Source: Fidelibacterota bacterium
GTDB lineage: Bacteria > Fidelibacterota > Marinisomatia > SCGC-AAA003-L08 > TS1B11
DNA: 61,377 nucleotides
Assembly (NCBI GenBank): GCA_004124295.1
Contig: SCKI01000007.1
Span: 1 to 61,377, forward strand
Reading direction: 5' to 3'
Below are positions 9,201-16,868 of the stretch, one piece after another. Each line of letters starts with the position of its first letter. The stretch's first letter is position 1. Both the position numbers and the translations under genes were made by a program. The notes beneath the pieces are model-generated. The model had not been told where the DNA came from. It made no database searches and saw only the letters and a program-made list of their open reading frames with translations.

Positions 9201-9952
9201 GCCGTCCCCATTTGATGCACTCCCAGCACGCGTTGCGTCATCTCGGGCAGTTCGGGGAGTATGCGGTTGAATTCCTGTGACAGTTTCATTTTGAAAACCG
9301 TGTACATATAGACGGCGTAGACACAAGCCAGAAAGATGTCCGTGCCGAACATCCCCCGGCCGGAGCCGCTATAGCCGCGCATATGGCCCATCGCATCCAC
9401 CATTTTCAGCGCCTTGCCCACGCTCTGGTAGCAGGCCCCGGGAGTGTTGCCGCTGATGGCCTCCTCAGACTGGATGACCAGCGGCAGGGCGCCGCCGCCC
9501 TTGCTCCCTTCCCATATCCAGGGGGACCAGAGCCAGTAGCGGTCCGGGTAGGTGAAGTGCAGCAGTTCCGAGGCCATGCTGCAGACCAGCGGTAGATCAA
9601 AACCGGCGAGGCACTCAACAAACGTGGTGAAGCGCTGCTCGAGCGGCTCGGGGCCGTGCAGCAGGGTATCGATGCTCTCCTTCAGACCGTCGAAGGGATT
9701 CTTCTTCAGCAGCCGCTTGGCCTTCCGGCGCATGCCGAACACGTGGCTCAGGACGACAATGAAGTCGTCCTCGCTGAGGTCTTTTATCCGCTCACTGGTC
9801 AGGCGCTCCTGGAAGATGGTGCATTTGGCTTCGAGTTTCTGGCCGATGGAATCGAGCTCGGCTGAAGTGGCCAGCTTGGTGGCTTCCTTCATGAACTCCA
9901 GCGCCGACTCGGTGTCGACGATTTTGCCGACGGATATTTCATTGTATAACAT
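9197..9952 (-). CDS. sHdr-associated conserved protein of unknown role ('Hyp')
   Basis: This 251-residue protein has no signal peptide, no cysteine cluster and no clear membrane segment. It lies between sHdrA and sHdrB3, the position where sHdr clusters encode a conserved protein named only 'Hyp'. It starts with a helical, charged N-terminus (about residues 1-100) and contains a Trp-rich stretch RYWLWSPWIWEG near residue 145. The gene overlaps sHdrB3 by four bases. The position identifies it as the sHdr Hyp protein; the biochemical role is not known to me. Confidence 0.7.
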   Translation of the reverse strand: MLYNEISVGKIVDTESALEFMKEATKLATSAELDSIGQKLEAKCTIFQERLTSERIKDLSEDDFIVVLSHVFGMRRKAKRLLKKNPFDGLKESIDTLLHGPEPLEQRFTTFVECLAGFDLPLVCSMASELLHFTYPDRYWLWSPWIWEGSKGGGALPLVIQSEEAISGNTPGACYQSVGKALKMVDAMGHMRGYSGSGRGMFGTDIFLACVYAVYMYTVFKMKLSQEFNRILPELPEMTQRVLGVHQMGTA

Positions 9953-9969
9953 GGCCGGGGGAGCGCCGC

Positions 9970-11040
9970 TTATCCGGCCGCGGCCAGTTCCTTGGACTTG
10001 TTCCGGCAGAACGCCGCGGCTTTCATGGCCGAGGCCCCGCCCATGGAGATGGAGTCCTCCAGGTCGGCCGGGCCAGCCGCCGCGCCGGCCACAAAGATGC
10101 CCGGCACCGAGGTGGTGACCGTATTCAGGGCGCCGCCGATGGTTGCGATGAAGCCGTGGCTCTCAAGGGGAATGTTGAATAATTTGGACATCTCGATGGT
10201 CCCTTCGCTCGGCTCCATGCCTACCGACAGGATCACCACGTCCATGGCAATCTCCATGGGACGGCCCATGGTCGTATCCTCGCCCTTCACCACCACCGTG
10301 TCGCCGCGCATGGTGACCTCGGTAACGATGCCGCGGATGAAGTTGACCTTCTTCTCCTCCTGGGCCTTCCAGTAGAGTTCGTCCTCCCAGAAGCCGTACA
10401 TGCGCATATCAATGTAGAACACGAACACCCGGCAATCGGGCACCAGGTCGCGAATCTCGATGGCTTCCTTGGTGGCGACACCGCAGCAGACCTTGGAACA
10501 CCAGAAATTGCCGATCTGCCGGTCCCGGCTGCCGACGCACTGGATGAAGCAGACCTGCTTGGGTGGTTCGCCGGTGGAGGGACGCACAAAGTTGCCGGCC
10601 TTCAGCATCTTCTCGGCATCGACCAGGGTGATGACATCGTCAAACTCGTAATACCCGTAAATCTGGGTTTCCCGGCCGGGATCGAAGTGCTGGAAGCCGG
10701 TGGCGATAATGGCCGAACTGATGGTGATTTGCTCCTCCCCCTTGGGACCCCTCAGGGTGACGGACAGCTCCGGCGCAGAGCCGCTGACGGCAATGATCTC
10801 GGTGCCGGTGCGCAGGTCGATCTCGTCATGATTAAGGACCGCCTCGATCATCTCCGCCATGGCCTCATCGGCAGAGCGCATATCGGGCGTCAGCGCCGCA
10901 TAGCCGGCACTGATAGGCGTGCCGCCGAAAACATCCCTTTTATCCACCAGTATCGTTGGGTAGCCGAGGTCGCCCGTGCCCCGGGCCGCTTCCAGCCCGG
11001 CAGGTCCGCCGCCGATAACCAGGATTAGGTTGTGATCCAT
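9970..11040 (-). CDS. shdrA: sHdrA: flavoprotein subunit of the Hdr-like complex
   Basis: HdrA-type FAD protein of 356 residues, about the size of sHdrA and much shorter than methanogen HdrA. Numbering from the ATG at 11040, the FAD-binding GGGPAG is at residues 10-15 and the HdrA-type iron-sulfur site uses Cys164, Cys168, Cys181 and Cys185/186 (within CVGSRD and WCSKVCC). A second dinucleotide motif near the C-terminus (GIFVAGAAAGP) completes the fold. The ATG overlaps the sHdrB1 stop (TGATG), so an in-frame TTG one codon upstream is less likely. It should collect electrons from sulfur oxidation and pass them on, here probably to EtfAB. Confidence 0.9.
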   Translation of the reverse strand: MDHNLILVIGGGPAGLEAARGTGDLGYPTILVDKRDVFGGTPISAGYAALTPDMRSADEAMAEMIEAVLNHDEIDLRTGTEIIAVSGSAPELSVTLRGPKGEEQITISSAIIATGFQHFDPGRETQIYGYYEFDDVITLVDAEKMLKAGNFVRPSTGEPPKQVCFIQCVGSRDRQIGNFWCSKVCCGVATKEAIEIRDLVPDCRVFVFYIDMRMYGFWEDELYWKAQEEKKVNFIRGIVTEVTMRGDTVVVKGEDTTMGRPMEIAMDVVILSVGMEPSEGTIEMSKLFNIPLESHGFIATIGGALNTVTTSVPGIFVAGAAAGPADLEDSISMGGASAMKAAAFCRNKSKELAAAG

Positions 11041-12247
11041 CAAGCGTCCTTCCAGTCCATAAATTCTATCTCCCCTGATTTGATTCTGGCTACCTGCACC
11101 TCGAATTCGGCCCAGGCTTTTTCGTGATCAATGCCCATTTTCTCCAGTAGCGGCCGCATATCGACGCCGTGCCAATGGAGCTGGCAAATTTTGTAGGGAT
11201 GGGCTCCCATGGCCAGCGCGGCAAACTGGGCGTCCGAGAGCACCGGAATGCCCACATTGCGGCCGTGGGCCTGGGCGGCGAACTGGCTCTTGTCGAGGGT
11301 GGTTACGCAGCCCGTGTCGTGGGTGATGACCACATCCGGATTGGCCTCCTCCTTCATCACCTCGATCTTGCGGATGGTGGCGAAGGAGCGCGAGAAGTCC
11401 CGGCTGACCAGGATATGGCGGAAACCGAAGCCGCAGCAGTCGTGCCAGGTGGAGTAATCGGCCACGGTGCCGCCCAGGGCAACCACCAGGCCGGTGACCA
11501 CGGACGTCCGCTGGCCGTCGTAGAGTTCCTTGTCATAAATGGCGTCTTCGGCGACGAGTTTGTGGTAGTGGCAGGCCGGGTGCACGGTGGCCACAATGTC
11601 CTTGAAACTGAGGGTTTGCTTGGCGGCAATATCGTGCCGGATGGCGTGTATCCACTCCGAGTAGTGCACGATCTCCTCGGGGAAGACCACCGGCATGTTG
11701 AGCCTGTCCATCACCTTGCGCAGTTGCTCGCGGAGCTTGGGCTGGTGCAGCAGCTCCGCGCGGACTTCCTTGTAATGCCCGTAGCTGGTGCCGCAGTGAA
11801 TGATCGGAAAATAGTCGTCCTGGTGGCTTGGGAAAAGTTGCGCACCGCTACCGAGGCCTGGGCCAGGGCGTTGGAGGTGGCGGAGGCGTAGTAGTTCCAG
11901 GCCGTGCAGGAGGATTGGTCCCGGGGGTCGTGGTAATCGTAGCCGAACGCCCGGTTGAGCCAGAAGATGGCCGTCGAGTAGCCCGGAATGTGCCCGCACT
12001 GGCCGCACGATTTGTGGTGCCAGGTCCGGTTCAGGGGGATCTTCTTCATCCGGCCGAACTTCGTCTCCAGCTCGACGATGGGTTCGGGAACCTTGTGGAG
12101 AATCAGTTCGCCTTTGGCTTCCAGTTCGTAGAGCTCGTCGCGGTAATATTTCTCGGGAATCTTGCCCTTGCGGTCAAAGACGCGCTTGGAGGCCGGTAGC
12201 GGCAGGCCCTTCGCTGTGCCGGTTTCCTGTGCTAATGTTGTACTCAT
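11040..12247 (-). CDS. shdrB1: sHdrB1: cysteine-rich subunit of the Hdr-like complex, split by a frameshift
   Basis: HdrB-type protein with two CCG-like domains. The first half, from the ATG at 12247 (AAGGGAG upstream), has the altered motif KSCGQCG and QSSCTAWNYY. The second half has HPACHYHK and WHDCCGFGFRH, then HDTGCVTTLDKS. The two halves are in different frames; a fifth T in the run of four (A's at 11833-11836 on the plus strand) would join them as RNFFPSHQDDYF. Each half is intact and conserved, so this is probably a sequence error. In the complex, HdrB1 carries the catalytic non-cubane-type cluster region. Confidence 0.85.
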
Positions 12248-12261
12248 GGTGTGGGTCTCCC

Positions 12262-12984
12262 TTACTCGTCGGTGTCAATCATGTCGATGTCGTCGATGTT
12301 GTAACCGTGCTCTTCGAGCAGTTCCTCCATCACCTCCTCTAGAATCATGAACAGGTTCTCATCGAGATTCTCGATCATTTGCAGATTCCCGGTCAGTTTC
12401 CAGATCAGGTAAAGTTCGAGTCGTGTTTTCTCGCTCACGTCCCAGGCCAGTTCCACGGTGTGCATCGTCTCCGGAGGGATGGCCCGCCGCCAGACATCCA
12501 GGTTTTCGGAAACCCGCACGACATCGGGACCCCAGTCGGGGAAAAAGTCAGGCTGCAGCATGTCCGGCGCCACCTGGGTGCCGGTGGACATGATCTTGTA
12601 GATAATGCGGCTGTAGGCCTTGAGGGCATTCTTGGCCGATTGGAGGCCGTGGCGCACGGCCACTTCGCGCATGATGGTGATGATGGCGCCAGGATTGTTC
12701 TGCCTCGGGCAGCGGGTACAGGCGAAACACTGCGAGCAGTCCCAGACCGAATCGTTGAGCAGTTCGTAAAAGGTGTCTATATCCTCCCGGTTCATGATCT
12801 GGGCAAAGACCCGGGGCGAAAAATCGTAGAACCGGGCCGAGGGGCAGGCCGCCACGCAGATGCCGCACTCGTAACAGCCGTACAGGGTGGTCTCCCAGCG
12901 CATGTCGGAGGTCACTTCATCGAAGAGGGCCTGCTTCTCCTCCTGAGGTACATCGCGATATTTTGCGTCAAGGTAAATGGACAT
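12262..12984 (-). CDS. shdrC1: sHdrC1: ferredoxin-type subunit of the Hdr-like complex
   Basis: This 240-residue HdrC-type protein links the catalytic HdrB1 to the rest of the complex. Cys37, 40, 43 and 47 form a normal 4Fe-4S site (CYECGICVAACP). The second site has Cys83, 86, 89 and 92 with the spacing CX2CX2CX2CP, one residue shorter than the usual CX2CX2CX3CP. The C-terminus is acidic and helical, ending in IDDIDMIDTDE. It is the first sHdr core gene of the operon, followed 14 bases later by shdrB1. Confidence 0.9.
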   Translation of the reverse strand: MSIYLDAKYRDVPQEEKQALFDEVTSDMRWETTLYGCYECGICVAACPSARFYDFSPRVFAQIMNREDIDTFYELLNDSVWDCSQCFACTRCPRQNNPGAIITIMREVAVRHGLQSAKNALKAYSRIIYKIMSTGTQVAPDMLQPDFFPDWGPDVVRVSENLDVWRRAIPPETMHTVELAWDVSEKTRLELYLIWKLTGNLQMIENLDENLFMILEEVMEELLEEHGYNIDDIDMIDTDE

Positions 12985-12992
12985 GGCTTAAC

Positions 12993-13274
12993 TCAAACCG
13001 GTTGTGCCGCGAGGGCTGTGATGGCTTCTTCGAGCTCCGCCCGTCCGGGCGAACCGATGAAGCGCTGGATTTCCCTGTCGCCCTGCATAAGGGTGACCGT
13101 GGGGATGGTGCGAATTTTCTCCCGCTGGGCCGTGGCCAGTCCCGCCTTCGTTTCCAGCGCAATGGTGCGCAGTTCCACATCGGGGACATTGGCGGCGATT
13201 TCCCAGCACATCTTCACGACCGGTCCGCAGCCCTGGCAGGCCGGGTGGGTGAATACACGGACAGTCCGTTCCAT
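12993..13274 (-). CDS. Small thioredoxin/glutaredoxin-like protein
   Basis: A 93-residue thioredoxin fold with the redox pair Cys13-Cys16 (HPACQGCGPV) and the cis-proline loop RTIPTVTLMQGD. The start is taken at the ATG at 13274, because the longer frame to 13358 would run into the coding sequence of lbpA without adding a thioredoxin feature. It lies four bases after lbpA and nine before shdrC1, so it is part of the sHdr operon and may reduce the lipoyl disulfide or a bound persulfide. That role is inference. Confidence 0.8.
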   Translation of the reverse strand: MERTVRVFTHPACQGCGPVVKMCWEIAANVPDVELRTIALETKAGLATAQREKIRTIPTVTLMQGDREIQRFIGSPGRAELEEAITALAAQPV

Positions 13275-13278
13275 GCCA

Positions 13279-13740
13279 CTAGCCGTCAAATCCTTCACAG
13301 TGGATGCACTCGCCCAACTCGTTCTCGGCCATGTAGTCCTTGAAGCCGGCCAGCGCATCGGCGCCGGAAACCAGCTCCCCCTTGTCCGCTGTGAAATCGG
13401 TGGGCATCAGGCGGATGATCCAGCCCTGCTTGTAGGGGCTTTTGTTCAGCAGTGTGGCGTCGGCCGCAACAGCCTCGTTCACGGCCACGATCTCGCCGCC
13501 GACGGAGCAGCGCACCGGTCCCACCCACTTGCCCGATTCGACCGTCGCGATGCTTTTGCCGGCCTTTACCATCTTGCCGAGGGCCTTGGGACGGCAGTGG
13601 ATGATGTTGCCGGCCATGGTCTGGGCAATGTCGGTCATGCCCATTTCGATGGTCTGGTCGTCATGCTGCCGCAACCAGATATTGCTCTGCACATGGTAGA
13701 GCAGATCGTCGGGCAGCAGGCAGTTGTTGAGTTCGCTCAT
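13279..13740 (-). CDS. lbpA: LbpA: lipoate-binding protein of the sHdr system
   Basis: A GcvH-like carrier of 153 residues. The lipoylation site is Lys71 in TVESGKWVGPVRC; the ESGKW form is typical of LbpA proteins of sulfur oxidizers rather than of glycine-cleavage GcvH. The C-terminal tail carries an extra Cys145-Cys148 pair (ECIHCEG). It should present sulfur as a lipoyl-bound intermediate to the sHdr complex. No glycine-cleavage genes are near, while sHdr genes follow at once. Confidence 0.9.
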   Translation of the reverse strand: MSELNNCLLPDDLLYHVQSNIWLRQHDDQTIEMGMTDIAQTMAGNIIHCRPKALGKMVKAGKSIATVESGKWVGPVRCSVGGEIVAVNEAVAADATLLNKSPYKQGWIIRLMPTDFTADKGELVSGADALAGFKDYMAENELGECIHCEGFDG

Positions 13741-13761
13741 GGTCGTTATCCCGGCGCAATA

Positions 13762-14136
13762 TTAATAGGTGAGCACCATATGGCTGTTCAGGGCAGCATC
13801 AATCATGTAGGCAGCCCCGACCACGTCATCGCACTCCTCGATCAGATCGTCCGGGGTCATGTCGTGGAGTTGCAGGGCTGCCGAGCAGACATGCAGCACC
13901 ACACCGGCTTCCTTCGCCTCGCGCATGAAATCAATCACCTTTTTGCCCTGTTCCTTGGCGACCAGGTTTTCCGCAATCCCTTTCTTGAGCAGCAGGGCGC
14001 CATCGATCTGGAAAATCATTTCCGCCTCACAGTCCATGGCCAAGGCGGTGCTGGCCATGTAGAACGGGGTGGCGCAGCGCTCGGGTGTGCTGGGCCCGTG
14101 AGTTACGAAAATCGTCACTTTGCCTTCTTCAATCAT
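13762..14136 (-). CDS. DsrE-family sulfur carrier protein
   Basis: A 124-residue alpha/beta protein of the DsrE/DsrF/TusD type. Cys84 in LHVCSAALQ is the likely persulfide-carrying residue; Cys21 and Cys36 are also present. sHdr clusters normally carry DsrE3-type proteins that work with TusA in moving sulfane sulfur to LbpA and sHdr. It lies between a ligase-like gene and lbpA. The exact DsrE3 subtype cannot be settled by eye. Confidence 0.8.
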   Translation of the reverse strand: MIEEGKVTIFVTHGPSTPERCATPFYMASTALAMDCEAEMIFQIDGALLLKKGIAENLVAKEQGKKVIDFMREAKEAGVVLHVCSAALQLHDMTPDDLIEECDDVVGAAYMIDAALNSHMVLTY

Positions 14137-14165
14137 CGCTTAAAATCGCTCCTGTTTGAATGGGT

Positions 14166-15242
14166 TCAGGTTGTGGCGGCCGCAATATTTAGGGGAGGGC
14201 CGACAGGGTCTTGATCCAGGCTTTCCGCATCCCTCAGGAGTTTGAACCTGGCTTGCAGATCACCGCTATCCAGGCCGGCGCCGGCAAACATGTCGGCCAA
14301 TGCGGCCAGTTCAGTTTTGGAGGCAGCCTGCAGATCGCCCGATAGCAGCATGCTGTCGAGCTGGCCTGCCACCACGCGGATAACGGCCTCCAGGTTGCCC
14401 TCTGCGCCGGCGGCGGCGTGCAGCACTTGCACATCGTCACGGATATAGACGGTTTGCAGGGCCCCGGCTGGCGCAGCCCCATCCGCATCCGACAGGTCGA
14501 CCTGCAGATATTCGTCGTATTCCTCGATAATCTCCAGTTCCTCCAGCGTGGGGAAGGCCGGATAGACATCCAGCTGCCACTGCTGCTCCAGCGCATCCAC
14601 CAGCCGCGCGGCCAGATTTTCCACCCGGGGCGGTGGGGTGGCTTCCTGCTCCAGCGTGGTGGTGTAGGCGTCGAGGGACTCAGCCACCTTGGCCTGCAGG
14701 TTGCCGCTGTCGCCGGTCAGGACGCTGGCGCGGAGGTCGTTTTCGGCGGAGAGGACCATGCTCCCGGTCAGGGCCAGGCCAGCCTCAATCTGCCCCCAGC
14801 CCAGTCCGCCGGTGCGTTTGCCCCCGATGCGAATTTCCGCCGGCGCATGGAAGGTGGCCTCAACGCCGAGCTTGTTGTAGGCCGTCAGCAGTGGGCTGGC
14901 CAACTTGGCGCAGCGTTCATCCGGGTCGGCCAGTCCCATTTCTTCAAGGCGGTCCAGGTGCACGATCAGTTGGAACCCGAGCTGGTGCTGGTCAATCAGT
15001 TCCGGCGGGCCGGAGACCTGCCGGGCAATGACGGGCATCTCCTGCTCACGGCAATAGGCGAGGCTGGCGGCAGGGACAGTGGCATCATCCTGGCCTACAC
15101 AGAGGTAGGCCCGGTTGGTCCGCACCAGAAGGATGGCCGGATCGCTCTCCGGCGTGAGGGCCGCGGCGACCCCATGGTATAAAGCCTGGGACCGCCACGG
15201 TCTTACTATGCCCATGTCCAATAACCTCACCCGCACTTGCAC
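14166..15242 (-). CDS. Degenerate lipoate-protein ligase-like protein
   Basis: The fold is that of LplA/LipM proteins (358 residues, with a C-terminal accessory domain from about residue 265). Two catalytic features are changed. The lipoyl-AMP loop, normally RRxxGGG, reads ARQVSGP (residues 73-79). The catalytic lysine position in GGRKIAG of the active paralogue is Arg143 (GGKRTGG). The frame is open throughout, so this is not a frameshift effect. The start is a GTG at 15242 with AAGGAA upstream; it keeps the RLLDMG stretch shared with the paralogue at 20371. It may bind lipoyl or octanoyl groups or LbpA without catalysis. It is cotranscribed with dsrE and lbpA. Confidence 0.75.
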   Translation of the reverse strand: MQVRVRLLDMGIVRPWRSQALYHGVAAALTPESDPAILLVRTNRAYLCVGQDDATVPAASLAYCREQEMPVIARQVSGPPELIDQHQLGFQLIVHLDRLEEMGLADPDERCAKLASPLLTAYNKLGVEATFHAPAEIRIGGKRTGGLGWGQIEAGLALTGSMVLSAENDLRASVLTGDSGNLQAKVAESLDAYTTTLEQEATPPPRVENLAARLVDALEQQWQLDVYPAFPTLEELEIIEEYDEYLQVDLSDADGAAPAGALQTVYIRDDVQVLHAAAGAEGNLEAVIRVVAGQLDSMLLSGDLQAASKTELAALADMFAGAGLDSGDLQARFKLLRDAESLDQDPVGPPLNIAAATT

Positions 15243-15293
15243 CGGCAGATTCCTTATGGTTTTTATAGTGATAAAGGAGTTCGCGCCCCGTAA

Positions 15294-15812
15294 TTATACA
15301 AACAGCGAAACGTCGGCATCCGAGGCAAACTCGAGAAACGTGGCTGCCCCGCCATGCTCAATGCCGTCGATGAAGTCCTCGTCCTTGAAGCCGAACACTT
15401 CCTGGGTCATCTGGCAGCTGACCATGTGGACGCCGGCATCGAGGCACATCTCTCTGAGTTCGCCAATTGTGGCTACACCCTTGCTCTTGAAAGTCTTCTT
15501 CATCAGCGAGGTGGCCACGCTCTGGAAGCCGGGCACATTGCTCGTCAGCAGGTTGGGCATGGGCCAGTCAATATTCTTGAATCCATCCGGCCCGAAAGGC
15601 ATTTTCATCGGCATGGCCGGATTCGAAGCCGGGTCGATCTTCATGTTGAGATCCTTCTTCAGCAGGACCAGGCCATAGAAGGTGAAGAAGATGCCCACCT
15701 CCCAGCCCATTGCCGCGGCGGTGGAGGCCAGGATAAAGGGCGGGTAAGCCCAGTCGAGGGTCCCCTTCGAGGCCACCAGGGCGAGCTTGCGCTGTTGCGG
15801 TTTGTCAGACAT
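15294..15812 (-). CDS. dsrE3A: DsrE3A-like sulfurtransferase
   Basis: A 172-residue DsrE-family protein, longer than typical DsrE because of a Met/Pro-rich insertion near residues 58-90. Cys133 in VSCQMTQEV is the expected persulfide site, with Cys123 nearby. The gene follows tusA by 24 bases; a TusA-DsrE3A pair is the usual entry of sulfur into sHdr pathways. A clear ribosome binding site (AAGGGAGA) precedes the ATG at 15812. Confidence 0.85.
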   Translation of the reverse strand: MSDKPQQRKLALVASKGTLDWAYPPFILASTAAAMGWEVGIFFTFYGLVLLKKDLNMKIDPASNPAMPMKMPFGPDGFKNIDWPMPNLLTSNVPGFQSVATSLMKKTFKSKGVATIGELREMCLDAGVHMVSCQMTQEVFGFKDEDFIDGIEHGGAATFLEFASDADVSLFV

Positions 15813-15836
15813 GGTATTCTCCCTTACTCGTGTGTG

Positions 15837-16085
15837 TTAAGTCTTGCGGACGAAATAGGTATACAACCCGTCATTTTGGGTCGAGTAGATAAGTTCGTTC
15901 CCGGTCTGGTTTGTCCAGGCATTCATATCGTTCATAGAGCCAGCATCGGTGGAAAGCATCTTCAGTATCTTGCCGATTTCCATGGTGTCGATGACCTTCT
16001 TCGTCTTCAGGATGGGCAGCGGACAGAGCATACCCTGGCAGTCCAGCTCAACATCGTAAGCTACGTCGTTAGCTACTTCGTTCAT
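15837..16085 (-). CDS. tusA: TusA sulfur carrier protein
   Basis: An 82-residue TusA with the signature CQGMLCPLPILKTKK; Cys21 of the CPLP motif is the sulfur-accepting residue, and Cys16 is an extra cysteine just before it. The ATG at 16085 has AAGGAG upstream. A further in-frame extension to 16121 reads through the remnant regulator gene and is not needed. It is the first intact gene of the leftward sulfur operon and should hand sulfane sulfur to DsrE3A and on to LbpA. Confidence 0.9.
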   Translation of the reverse strand: MNEVANDVAYDVELDCQGMLCPLPILKTKKVIDTMEIGKILKMLSTDAGSMNDMNAWTNQTGNELIYSTQNDGLYTYFVRKT

Positions 16086-16239
16086 GGTGTGTCTCCTTCG
16101 GTACCACGCCAATCTGTTCAAGACTCCACTCCCCGGAATCGAGCTTGGCGCTTAGTGTTTGCATGCAGTCCAGAATCTTCCAGATAAATTCGTTGGCGAC
16201 CCGGTAGTAGATCACATTCCCGTCCCGGCGACGACACCT
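16069..16239 (-). pseudogene. C-terminal remnant of an ArsR-type regulator (sHdrR-like)
   Basis: A 56-codon open stretch with no start reads as the wing and last helix of an ArsR-family winged-helix protein: RRRDGNVIYYRVANEF, then a helix and SGEWSLEQIG. An in-frame stop lies just upstream at 16240-16242, and I cannot find the N-terminal half in any frame. Its end overlaps the start of tusA, which suggests the intact gene once headed this operon. ArsR-type regulators are known neighbours of sHdr genes. Deletion, rearrangement or a misassembled join at about 16240 are all possible. Confidence 0.55.
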
Positions 16240-16415
16240 TCATTTTGGCGTCGGCGGCCATGGGATGCTTGGCAGTTCGGCTCCAGGCTTCTTAGTTTCA
16301 GCCCCCCTTTGGGAGCCTGGAAGAGTCAGGTTTTGAGGATTCGGAGGTCGTTTAGCTACGCCGTTAAACGTAGCAATAACAAGGCTTAACACGTCTTCAT
16401 CAAGAGGACCCACGA
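16240..16415. other. Divergent intergenic region between the two sulfur operons
   Basis: This gene-free stretch must hold the promoters for tusA (left) and the second lipoyl carrier (right). I cannot pick out sure -35/-10 boxes. It contains an 8-base inverted repeat (TCCAGGCT at 16282-16289 and AGCCTGGA at 16314-16321) and a 6-base dyad (GCTACG at 16355-16360 and CGTAGC at 16369-16374). Base composition is less GC-rich than the flanking genes. Confidence 0.5.
16355..16374. promoter_or_regulatory. Dyad symmetry, possible operator
   Basis: GCTACG and CGTAGC are separated by eight bases and lie about 40 bases before the ATG at 16416. ArsR-type regulators bind imperfect dyads, and a remnant of such a regulator is adjacent. 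There is no direct evidence of binding. Confidence 0.25.
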
Positions 16416-16868
16416 ATGAGCGATTCCGACAGTTATGATCTCCCCCAAGACCGTTTCTACCACCCCAGGGATCACACTTGGTCCCAGGTCCGGGAGGCCG
16501 ACGGCTCCCAGGTGCGCATCGGGATGGACGCCATGCAGCTGGACAATCTGGGCGAACTGGCCTACATCCAGTTGCAGCCGCCGGGGACGGTTGTCAAGGC
16601 CGGCGATTCCATCGGCACACTGGAGGCGGCCAAAATGACCGCCGAAATATTCGCCCCGGTTTCGGGCACTATCGAGCTTGTGAATGACAGCGTCCTGACC
16701 CAGCCCCTGCTGGTCAACCAGCAACCCTACGGCGAGGGCTGGCTGCTGCAATTGACCCCCTCCGACTGGACGGCCGATTCGGCTGCCCTTATCGGCGGCG
16801 CGGACATCGAGGCTTGGGCGGTGGCGGAAGAAGCCCGCTTCAAGGCCGAGTTCGACGCCTCGGCATGA
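16416..16868 (+). CDS. Second lipoate-binding (GcvH-like) carrier protein
   Basis: A 150-residue GcvH-like protein with the lipoylation site at Lys73 in GTLEAAKMTAEIFAP. It differs from LbpA at 13279 in this motif (EAAKM against ESGKW) and lacks the C-terminal CxxC pair. AGAGGA precedes the ATG. The stop overlaps the next gene, a lipoate ligase, by four bases, so it is probably a carrier lipoylated by that ligase and the LipS pair. It could serve sHdr or another lipoate-dependent step; no 2-oxoacid dehydrogenase or glycine-cleavage genes are present here. Confidence 0.85.
   Translation: MSDSDSYDLPQDRFYHPRDHTWSQVREADGSQVRIGMDAMQLDNLGELAYIQLQPPGTVVKAGDSIGTLEAAKMTAEIFAPVSGTIELVNDSVLTQPLLVNQQPYGEGWLLQLTPSDWTADSAALIGGADIEAWAVAEEARFKAEFDASA

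Noticed and set aside
16361..16400. An integron attC-like site (GTTAAAC and GCTTAAC)
   Set aside because: The two core-like sequences are not arranged as an attC hairpin, and no integrase or cassette is seen.
13279..16868. Glycine-cleavage H proteins
   Set aside because: The carriers lie among tusA, dsrE and sHdr genes, and no gcvP or gcvT is present; LbpA is the better call, surely for the one at 13279.
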